NCBI GenBank assembly: GCA_017539165.1
Contig: JAFYHN010000062.1
Span: 1 to 32,535 of the forward strand
Origin: Eubacterium sp.
GTDB lineage: Bacteria > Bacillota > Clostridia > Lachnospirales > Lachnospiraceae
DNA: 32,535 nt
Direction of reading: 5' to 3'
Below are positions 26,294-32,535 of the stretch, piece after piece. A model generated the notes under the pieces. The model did no database searches. It was not told where the DNA came from and saw only the letters and a list, made by a program, of their open reading frames with translations. The position numbers and the translations under genes are program-made. The first letter of the stretch is position 1. Every line of letters begins with the position of its first letter.

Positions 26294-27727
26294 ATGAGTT
26301 CCAGTAAGAGGAAAACGCGTAGAAACAGCAATATTATAAGAATCAGCAGAGCAGCGAGATTTAACTCTACTCTTGTTATATTTTTTATAATTCTTATTTA
26401 TGTTGTAGCCAGTGTTATAAAGTCTATATCCAAAGAACCTATTACAACATATAAGGTTAGTTCAAGTAATATTAATAACAATATAAAGTGTACAGGTATT
26501 GCTCTCAGAAATGAGAACATGATCAATACTTCCAAATCTGGTTATCTCATTTATTTTGTTCGTGATGGAGACAAGATAAAGAAAGGTGCTTCAGTCTGTA
26601 CTGTAGATGAAACAGGAAATGTTATAACTACTATCAAAGAGGCTGGTGAAAGTGAAGAAGGAAATGCTCTCTTTACAAATGCTGACTATGCCAGTATCAG
26701 AAGTACTATTGATACATACAAGTCTTCATACACAGACGAGACATTTTCTAATCTATACAATTTCAAATCTGCGATAGATAGCAAAGTTATGGAGCTTTCT
26801 TCTCAGGTTATGATGCAGAAGATTAACAGTGGTGGAGCTAAAGTAAGCTCTACACTTGAAAATATTTGTGCAAATGAAAGTGGTGTCATCACATACTATC
26901 TGGATGGATTTGAAAAGAAGACCCCTGAAACACTTTCAGAAGATGATTTTAATCAGAATAATTATAAGAAAAGCTCTCTTAAGTCCGGTGATATTCTTGA
27001 TGCAGGTTCAACTGCATTCAAGATCGTATCTGATGAGAACTGGCATATAGTTTGTCAGATTACTAATGATCAGGCTGAAAAGCTTAAAGAAAAAGATTCT
27101 ATTAGATTTACGATTAACAATTCACCTAATGATATATCTGCTTCATATACCATAGCACAGAGAGAAAATACAAGTTTTCTGATAATACCTCTGAAAAAGT
27201 ATATGGTTGATTACATTGATGAACGATATCTCAGTATAGAGATAATTATAGATGAACATAAAGGTCTTAAGGTTCCAAATACAGCTATTGTTGAGAAGGA
27301 AACATATAAGATTCCTAAAGACTTTATCATTCAGGATAAAGATTCTTCTGCAAAAACTGTTAACGTACAACGTTTTGCAAAGGCAAGCGGAAGTGACGCT
27401 GAACTTTCATCATCTCAGATGACAGCAGTAAAGCTTATAGTATATAAGTCGGATGACGACTATTACTATGTAGATAAAGATGCATTCCAGGATTCAGATA
27501 TCTTATTTGATCCGGGAAATACAAGAAATACTCCAATAATGGCGCTTGAGAGATTTAAGATGCAAGGTGTATATCTTGCAAATGAAGGTATCGCTGAATT
27601 TGTTGAGGGAGAGATAATCATATCTCAGGATGAATTTACGATACTTAATGATGATGGATATTTAAAAGAATTTGATAATATTGTTCTTGATTCTTCTCAG
27701 GTTGAGGAGAATCAGACACTTTATTAA
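26294..27727 (+). CDS. HlyD-like membrane-anchored adaptor protein of a cell-division cluster
   Basis: A membrane-fusion/periplasmic-adaptor-like protein: a basic cytoplasmic N-terminus (SSSKRKTRRNS), one transmembrane helix at about residues 26-46, and a large outside part with lipoyl/barrel-sandwich-type halves (SGYLIYFVRDGDKIKKGASV and, later, YKKSSLKSGDILDAGSTAFKI). It then resembles the C-terminal beta domains of HlyD proteins. No ABC or RND transporter gene is nearby; instead it precedes yggS-sepF-divIVA, so a role in envelope or division is more likely than export. GAGGAG gives a firm start. Function unknown. Confidence 0.72.
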   Translation: MSSSKRKTRRNSNIIRISRAARFNSTLVIFFIILIYVVASVIKSISKEPITTYKVSSSNINNNIKCTGIALRNENMINTSKSGYLIYFVRDGDKIKKGASVCTVDETGNVITTIKEAGESEEGNALFTNADYASIRSTIDTYKSSYTDETFSNLYNFKSAIDSKVMELSSQVMMQKINSGGAKVSSTLENICANESGVITYYLDGFEKKTPETLSEDDFNQNNYKKSSLKSGDILDAGSTAFKIVSDENWHIVCQITNDQAEKLKEKDSIRFTINNSPNDISASYTIAQRENTSFLIIPLKKYMVDYIDERYLSIEIIIDEHKGLKVPNTAIVEKETYKIPKDFIIQDKDSSAKTVNVQRFAKASGSDAELSSSQMTAVKLIVYKSDDDYYYVDKDAFQDSDILFDPGNTRNTPIMALERFKMQGVYLANEGIAEFVEGEIIISQDEFTILNDDGYLKEFDNIVLDSSQVEENQTLY

Positions 27728-27745
27728 GTAGATGAGGCACTTAAA

Positions 27746-28441
27746 ATGTTAATTGAAAATTACAACAAAGTTAGACATGAAATCGATGAGGCATGTAAAA
27801 GAGTAGGACGTGATCCTTCTGAAGTAACACTTATTGCAGTAAGTAAAACAAAACCTCTTGAATGTATTGAAGAACTTGCCGCCGAAGGTGTTATGGAGTT
27901 CGGTGAGAATAAACCTCAAGAACTAAAGAGTAAATATGAAAATGTATCCAGACCGGTACATTTCCATCAGATTGGGCATCTTCAGACGAATAAAGTTAAA
28001 TACATCATTGATAAGGCTGTTCTTATTCATTCCGTTGACAGTGTTCATCTGGCAGAGACGATTGAGAAAGAAGCTGCAAAACACGGTATAACAGCTGAGA
28101 TTCTTATTGAAGTTAATTATGCTGAAGAAGAATCCAAGTTCGGGGTTAAAAAAGAGGAGGTTATACCGCTTATAAAAGAAATCAGTTCTTCATTCGAACA
28201 TGTTCACATAACTGGTCTCATGACTATAGCTCCTTTCGTTGCAAATCCCGAGGAAAACCGCGGAATATTTAAGGGTATGCATGAATTACTACTTGACATA
28301 AAATCCCAAAACATAGATAATATTGACATGAGCGTATTGTCAATGGGTATGACAAACGACTACAAGGTAGCCGTAGAAGAAGGGGCGACTTTGGTCAGAG
28401 TGGGAACAGCTATATTTGGAGAAAGAGATTATAGTATATAA
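27746..28441 (+). CDS. yggS: YggS family PLP homeostasis protein
   Basis: Binds pyridoxal 5'-phosphate and helps buffer the free cofactor pool; it has no known catalytic reaction. It is a single alanine-racemase-like barrel of 231 aa with the cofactor lysine Lys34 in IAVSKTKP, GENKPQELKSKYE, FHQIGHLQTNKVK, and a C-terminal phosphate-binding SMGMTNDYKVAVEEGATLVRVGTAIFG. Its place just before sepF is the same as in many Firmicutes (ylmE). Confidence 0.95.
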   Translation: MLIENYNKVRHEIDEACKRVGRDPSEVTLIAVSKTKPLECIEELAAEGVMEFGENKPQELKSKYENVSRPVHFHQIGHLQTNKVKYIIDKAVLIHSVDSVHLAETIEKEAAKHGITAEILIEVNYAEEESKFGVKKEEVIPLIKEISSSFEHVHITGLMTIAPFVANPEENRGIFKGMHELLLDIKSQNIDNIDMSVLSMGMTNDYKVAVEEGATLVRVGTAIFGERDYSI

Positions 28442-28497
28442 TACGTTATATATGGCTTTCTGCTGTGATTATTATTAAATGATTGGAGAGATACAAG

Positions 28498-29088
28498 ATG
28501 GCAAATGGCAAGAAAAGCTTTCTGGATCATTTCAGAATAAGCGACGACGATGACGATGATTACGAGGATGATGATTACATCTTCGATGATGAAGACGAAG
28601 AATACGAAGAAACTTACAGAAAGAAACGTCCTTCAACACAACCGGTGAAGAGTTCACCATCTAAGGCAGCATTTACACCGGCTCGCGAATCCAAACCATC
28701 TTTTACACCACAGCGTGAAACAAGAAAGATGTTTACTCAGACACAGACAGCAACTGATAAGCTCGTTTCATTTGATGATGGAGCTAGAAGAAGAGCTGGC
28801 GCAAAAGCAACTGGCGAAGTTTTTGTTATAAAGCCTCAGGCTTTTGATGATGCTCAGACTGTTGTTGATTTTATGAAGAAGGGCAAGGTTATTGTAATCA
28901 ACATGGAAGGACTTCAGCTCGAACCTGCTCAACGAATTATAGATTTTATCGGTGGTGCCTGCTATGGTATAACCGGTGAACTTAGAGCGATATCAGCTAA
29001 TATTTTTATAGCTGTTCCGAGTAATATAGAAGTATCCGGTGATCTCAGAGAAGAGATTTTGAGTTCAGCCGGTGGAATTCAGTATTAA
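28498..29088 (+). CDS. sepF: Cell division protein SepF
   Basis: Anchors and bundles FtsZ at the division ring. The C-terminal domain (about residues 100-196) has the conserved EVFVIKPQAFDDAQTVVDF, VIVINMEGLQ and AQRIIDFIGGACYG. The N-terminus begins MANGKKSFLDHFRI, a possible short amphipathic membrane helix, then an unusually acidic tract of Asp/Glu/Tyr (about residues 16-40) and a Pro/Thr/Ser/Lys linker. 196 aa is slightly longer than B. subtilis SepF. ATG 28498 is preceded by GGAGAG; a TTG five codons upstream overlaps that site. Confidence 0.94.
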   Translation: MANGKKSFLDHFRISDDDDDDYEDDDYIFDDEDEEYEETYRKKRPSTQPVKSSPSKAAFTPARESKPSFTPQRETRKMFTQTQTATDKLVSFDDGARRRAGAKATGEVFVIKPQAFDDAQTVVDFMKKGKVIVINMEGLQLEPAQRIIDFIGGACYGITGELRAISANIFIAVPSNIEVSGDLREEILSSAGGIQY

Positions 29089-29169
29089 GGTTATAAAAAA
29101 GAATTTATTATATTAGTTTTGTATATCAATAATTGTCAGACGGCTCATGTGTCGTCGTAGGGGGTAGGG

Positions 29170-29862
29170 ATGTTAACACCTGTTGATATTCAACAAAAGA
29201 GATTTAAACCTGGATTGGGTTTTGATAAAAAAGATGTAACTGCATTTTTTGAAGAGGTCGCACGAAGTTACGGAGAGCTTTATAAATCGAATGCAGAACT
29301 GAAGGAAAGAGTTATAACGTTAACAGATCAGGTTCAGCATTATAAGATTAAAGAAGATGACCTTAATAAAACTCTTCTTCGTGCGGAAAAGAATTCTCAG
29401 GAATCAGTTACTAATGCTGAGAAAAAAGCAAATGCTATCGAGATGGAAGCGAAGGTTCGTGGAAATGAGATAGTAAAAGAAGCTATTCAGGAAAAGGATA
29501 TTCTTGAAGAAGAGATTAGTAAGTTACAGTCTGAATATAATCAGTATAAAACTGATTTTAATCGTTTGATACGTCAAGCTCAGAAATTTCTTCTAGATAA
29601 TGATTTCGATCCTGAATCAGAAGAACGATCCAGAGAATACAGAAGAAAGAAGATGGATGACGAAAATAAAAAATCATCATCCACATTCGGATTTGTTAAC
29701 GAGTCTCAAAGTGGAGGTAATTCCGGAAATAGTTCTCAGACTAGCGAGAAGAAAACCGGACTTAGTATGGCAAGAGATGATAAGCGTAGCAATTCATCCA
29801 ATGTATATGGTTCATCACTTGGCAATCCTTTTGAGGAATTCGGTGAATTTGGAGATTTTTAA
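29170..29862 (+). CDS. divIVA: DivIVA-domain cell division/polarity protein
   Basis: Senses curved membrane and organises division sites or poles. The N-terminal DivIVA domain is clear (LTPVDIQQKRFKPGLGFDKKDV, followed by TAFFEEVARSYGELY), then a long coiled coil to about residue 148 and a disordered Ser/Asn/Gly/Lys tail. 230 aa. The gap from sepF is 81 bp, holding AT-rich sequence with a weak promoter-like pair (TTATTA 29105-29110, AATAAT 29128-29133) and a G-rich ribosome-binding site (GGGGGTAGGG) right before the ATG. ylmG and ylmH, often between sepF and divIVA, are missing. Confidence 0.93.
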   Translation: MLTPVDIQQKRFKPGLGFDKKDVTAFFEEVARSYGELYKSNAELKERVITLTDQVQHYKIKEDDLNKTLLRAEKNSQESVTNAEKKANAIEMEAKVRGNEIVKEAIQEKDILEEEISKLQSEYNQYKTDFNRLIRQAQKFLLDNDFDPESEERSREYRRKKMDDENKKSSSTFGFVNESQSGGNSGNSSQTSEKKTGLSMARDDKRSNSSNVYGSSLGNPFEEFGEFGDF

Positions 29863-29868
29863 TCTTAA

Positions 29869-29905
29869 ACCGGAACACGGGCCAACCTGCTGTTCCGGTA
29901 TTTTT
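29869..29905 (+). terminator. Intrinsic terminator after divIVA
   Basis: ACCGGAACA (29869-29877) pairs perfectly with TGTTCCGGT (29891-29899) around a 13-nt loop, followed by ATTTTT. Only 23 bp remain before lspA, so expression of lspA-rluD needs readthrough or a promoter further upstream. Confidence 0.8.
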
Positions 29906-29928
29906 AGGTAAAAGGAATAATTACATCT

Positions 29929-30414
29929 ATGTTTAGAAAATATATACTGCCAATCATTCTTATCTTAATACTTGCGGCAGTCGATCAATATACTAAATAT
30001 CTTGTTATTCAGAACATAGAATTGAATTCTGAGATTCCACTTCTCGGAGATGTTCTTGTTCTCGGTCATATTCAAAATAAGGGTGCAGCCTGGGGGAGTC
30101 TCGCAGGAAAGACTGTTTTGTTACTGATAATAACAGTAGTTGTTGCAATCTTACTTTGTCGTTTATATCTCAAGATAATAAATAATGATAAATTCAAAAT
30201 AGTTAGATACTGTTTCATATTTGTTCTTGGAGGTGCTATCGGTAACTTGATAGATCGAGTGAGACTTGGATATGTAACAGATTTTATCTATTTCAAGATT
30301 ATAAACTTTCCGCTTTTTAACTTTGCTGACATCTGTGTGACTGTCAGTATGTTTACACTTATTATTCTTTTTGTATTCAAGTACAAAACAGAAGAGCTTG
30401 AGGAATTATTTTAA
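29929..30414 (+). CDS. lspA: Lipoprotein signal peptidase (signal peptidase II)
   Basis: Cuts the signal peptide from diacylglyceryl-modified prolipoproteins in the membrane. Four transmembrane helices are visible. Conserved boxes are AAVDQYTKYLV, IQNKGAAWG, GGAIGNLIDRVRLGYVTDFI with catalytic Asp118, and FNFADICVTV with catalytic Asp134. 161 aa is standard. AAAAGGA precedes the start. The stop overlaps the rluD start by one base (TAATG). Confidence 0.96.
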   Translation: MFRKYILPIILILILAAVDQYTKYLVIQNIELNSEIPLLGDVLVLGHIQNKGAAWGSLAGKTVLLLIITVVVAILLCRLYLKIINNDKFKIVRYCFIFVLGGAIGNLIDRVRLGYVTDFIYFKIINFPLFNFADICVTVSMFTLIILFVFKYKTEELEELF

Positions 30415-31373
30415 TGGATGAACAAACTCTCGATTTCTTTCCTGAATATGATGATATCGGAACCAGAATAGATGCATTTCTGGCCGATAAACTCGAAGAT
30501 ATATCCCGTTCCTATATTCAGAAGCTTTCTCAAAAAGGGAATATATCTGTTATTGATAGTAACGAAGAATCGAAGAGTGTAAAGTCTTCATATAAGATCC
30601 GTGAAAATGATATAATAAGGATAGTCATTCCAAAGCCTGAAAAATTAAGTATTGAGGCTGAGAACATACCTCTTGATATCGTTTATGAAGACGATGATCT
30701 TATAGTGGTTAATAAACCTCAGGGTATGGTCGTTCATCCTGCAGCTGGTAACTATACCGGTACACTTGTTAATGCACTTATGTATCACTGTGGTGATAGT
30801 CTTTCATCCATCAATGGCGTAGAGAGACCTGGAATAGTTCATCGTATAGACAAGGATACAAGCGGACTTCTTGTTGTATGTAAAACTAATCTGGCACATC
30901 AGAACCTGGCTATCCAGTTTGCTGAACATTCTATCAATCGTATATACAGTGCCATCGTCTATAACCATTTTGATGAGGATAAAATGCTTTTTGATGAAGA
31001 GAGAAAGAAATATACCCTTACAGTCAATAAAGCTATTGCCAGAGCAAAAAATGACCGTAAAAAGATGGCTATCGATCCATCGGGCAGGAGAGCAGTAACA
31101 CATGTCTTCCTTATGGAGAATCTTAAGGACAACATGGCATATATAAATTGTAAACTCGAAACAGGACGTACTCATCAGATAAGAGTACATCTTACAAGCA
31201 TAAATCATCCTTTATTAGGGGATCCTGTATACGGACCTAAGAAGTGTCCATATAACTTGGATGGTCAGGCACTTCACGCAGGGACTCTGGGCTTTGTTCA
31301 TCCACGCACAGGCGAGTATATTGAATTTACAAGTCCACTCCCAGAGTATTTTACTAAAATCTTAAACCGATGA
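30414..31373 (+). CDS. rluD: RluA-family 23S rRNA pseudouridine synthase (RluD-like)
   Basis: Converts uridine to pseudouridine in large-subunit rRNA. An N-terminal S4 RNA-binding domain (RIDAFLADKLEDISRSYIQ) is followed by the catalytic domain with YEDDDLIVVNKPQGMVVHP, HRIDKDTSG (catalytic Asp146) and GRTHQIRVHL, and ends after HPLLGDPVYG. 319 aa matches the family. Its placement straight after lspA, with a one-base overlap, is the usual Firmicute arrangement (B. subtilis ylyB). Exact target uridines cannot be told from sequence. Confidence 0.95.
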   Translation: MDEQTLDFFPEYDDIGTRIDAFLADKLEDISRSYIQKLSQKGNISVIDSNEESKSVKSSYKIRENDIIRIVIPKPEKLSIEAENIPLDIVYEDDDLIVVNKPQGMVVHPAAGNYTGTLVNALMYHCGDSLSSINGVERPGIVHRIDKDTSGLLVVCKTNLAHQNLAIQFAEHSINRIYSAIVYNHFDEDKMLFDEERKKYTLTVNKAIARAKNDRKKMAIDPSGRRAVTHVFLMENLKDNMAYINCKLETGRTHQIRVHLTSINHPLLGDPVYGPKKCPYNLDGQALHAGTLGFVHPRTGEYIEFTSPLPEYFTKILNR

Positions 31374-31414
31374 CATTTAAATCTGTTTCTATTTTCAATT
31401 AACGAGGGGTTATT

Positions 31415-32494
31415 ATGGAAGGTGCAGGTCTTGTTCTCGCCGGGGGAGGCGGGAAAGGAATCTATCAAGTCGGTATGATCAAGTCGCTTGCAGCTGCAGG
31501 TCTTCTTGATGATATTGTTGCGGTTTCAGGTACATCAATAGGTAGTGTTAATGCTGTCCTTTTTGCTGAAGGATTAGTCGAAGGAAGACTGGAATACGAA
31601 AAAAGTCTTGCCGGTCAGCAAGCAGAAAATAATGAAGACCTAAAAAGAGCAGCAGCTATCAAACATGCTGTTCAGCAGATGGAAAGTACTTGGGATGACA
31701 TTGACTTCCACGTATTCTTTGATTTTGAAACTGCCAATGTACAGGTAGGTGATAGTCATTTCTCAAGATATGAAACTGAGAAACTGATTGATAAATATCT
31801 CAGCTACGAATTATTTGAGAATGAAAGTGCTCTTCCAACTTATGTTACAAGTGCGCAGTGTCCTCCTAATGTAATAACATATGAGCATATATCAGCAGAA
31901 GAGTATCGTCTACTGACATCTGGTTCTGTCGATGAAACCTATCGAAACTATATTGTTGAATATATGCAGTTAAACAATAAATCAAACGAATATATCAAGA
32001 AAGCTATTCTTGCTACAACAGCACTTCCAGTTATATACAGCCCTGTTACAGTAGATGGAAAACTATATGTGGATGGTGGCGTAAAAGATAACGTTCCTAT
32101 AAAACCATTATATGATATGGGGATCCGACGATTTATAGTAATTGAATTGGATACAGTAAGTGGTATTAAGTATCCTGCACAATACAGCGATGCTGAAATA
32201 ATCGACATTCTACCAAGTCATGAACTTGGAAAACTCATCTCTGGAACAATGAACTTCGACTCTGAAGATAAAGCTATTAAGAAAGAACTTGGAATCAGAG
32301 ACGGAAAAAGATATATCAAGACACTCTTTGAAAAAGATGAATCTTATATTGCCATAGAAAAAGAACTTGCGCTCCGGGATTATAATGACATAATCACACA
32401 GAGAGAGTTCAAGAAGAATTATGATAGGCTTGAGAGTGATATTGAAAGTAGATTTGATTATATTCGGGATATAGAAAATAAATATAAATTTTAG
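31415..32494 (+). CDS. Patatin-like phospholipase family protein
   Basis: A serine acyl hydrolase with the patatin Ser-Asp dyad: oxyanion-hole glycines LAGGGGKG (about residues 8-15), nucleophile Ser41 in GTSIG, and catalytic Asp220 in VDGGVKDNVP. No signal peptide, so it acts in the cytoplasm or at the inner membrane face. The C-terminal third is charged and helical with no recognised domain. 359 aa, start set by CGAGGGG seven bases upstream. The natural substrate (phospholipid, lysophospholipid or other ester) is not determinable. Sequence after its stop (32495-32535) shows nothing identifiable. Confidence 0.9.
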   Translation: MEGAGLVLAGGGGKGIYQVGMIKSLAAAGLLDDIVAVSGTSIGSVNAVLFAEGLVEGRLEYEKSLAGQQAENNEDLKRAAAIKHAVQQMESTWDDIDFHVFFDFETANVQVGDSHFSRYETEKLIDKYLSYELFENESALPTYVTSAQCPPNVITYEHISAEEYRLLTSGSVDETYRNYIVEYMQLNNKSNEYIKKAILATTALPVIYSPVTVDGKLYVDGGVKDNVPIKPLYDMGIRRFIVIELDTVSGIKYPAQYSDAEIIDILPSHELGKLISGTMNFDSEDKAIKKELGIRDGKRYIKTLFEKDESYIAIEKELALRDYNDIITQREFKKNYDRLESDIESRFDYIRDIENKYKF

Positions 32495-32535
32495 AGTTTT
32501 ATGATTCGTTCGTGTAGAAGTATATATGTTCGACA

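Noticed and set aside
29105-29133. Promoter-like pair upstream of divIVA
   Set aside because: The -35 (TTATTA) matches consensus at only three positions in a very AT-rich stretch; noted in the divIVA entry but not called.
30804-31208. Antisense open frame of 134 codons opposite rluD
   Set aside because: It lies opposite the catalytic core of the pseudouridine synthase, has no recognisable domain and is Ile/Ser/Cys-rich like other shadows here.
1-32535. CRISPR arrays, transposases, prophage or toxin-antitoxin genes
   Set aside because: I looked on both strands for regular spaced repeats and for family motifs and saw none.

Overview
The window looks like chromosome from a low-GC Gram-positive anaerobe of the class Clostridia, most likely the family Lachnospiraceae (Butyrivibrio/Eubacterium/Roseburia-like; I cannot fix the genus from sequence alone). 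Pointers are the AT-rich codon use, SepF plus DivIVA in one cluster, a MutL with the endonuclease motifs of MutH-less bacteria, and the clostridial order mutS-mutL-miaA-ynbB-radC-mreC-mreD-PBP2-rodA-mgsA. No rRNA, tRNA, CRISPR array, phage gene or transposase is visible.

Region 1 (about 1-10,075) is the more accessory part and concerns envelope and sugar-nucleotide chemistry. It holds an ATP-grasp carboxylate-amine ligase and a glutamine-dependent asparagine-synthase-family amidotransferase, a GAF-GGDEF diguanylate cyclase, a GDP-mannose pyrophosphorylase (ManC) and a class I mannose-6-phosphate isomerase (ManA). ManC and ManA are separated by a GC-rich, long-hairpin intergenic repeat at 6201-6397. 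A multi-pass membrane protein with a Q/N/Y/P-rich tail follows. It faces, across a two-way terminator, a minus-strand UDP-glucose 6-dehydrogenase that carries an N-terminal XRE-type DNA-binding domain. ManA, ManC and Ugd would supply GDP-mannose and UDP-glucuronate for exopolysaccharide.

Region 2 (10,076-18,792) runs on the plus strand: a DRE-TIM aldolase with an extra C-terminal Rossmann-like domain, then mutS, mutL, miaA (with an insertion) and a PLP-dependent YnbB-family lyase, all tightly spaced.

Region 3 (18,848-26,257) is the cell-elongation block: radC, mreC, mreD, a very large class B PBP2, rodA, an mgsA-like gene and a D,D-carboxypeptidase, mostly overlapping or nearly so. mreB and minCDE are not in the block. 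The MgsA-like protein has lost the residue that aligns with the catalytic Asp71 of the E. coli enzyme.

Region 4 (26,294-32,494) is the division block: a HlyD-like membrane-anchored adaptor, yggS, sepF and divIVA, a terminator, then lspA, rluD and a patatin-like phospholipase.

I found no recognisable defence system or obviously new multi-gene machine. The best leads are the HTH-Ugd fusion with direct repeats in its own leader, the GC-rich hairpin element, the altered MgsA active site, the large PBP2 insertion, and a hairpin around the first gene's start codon.
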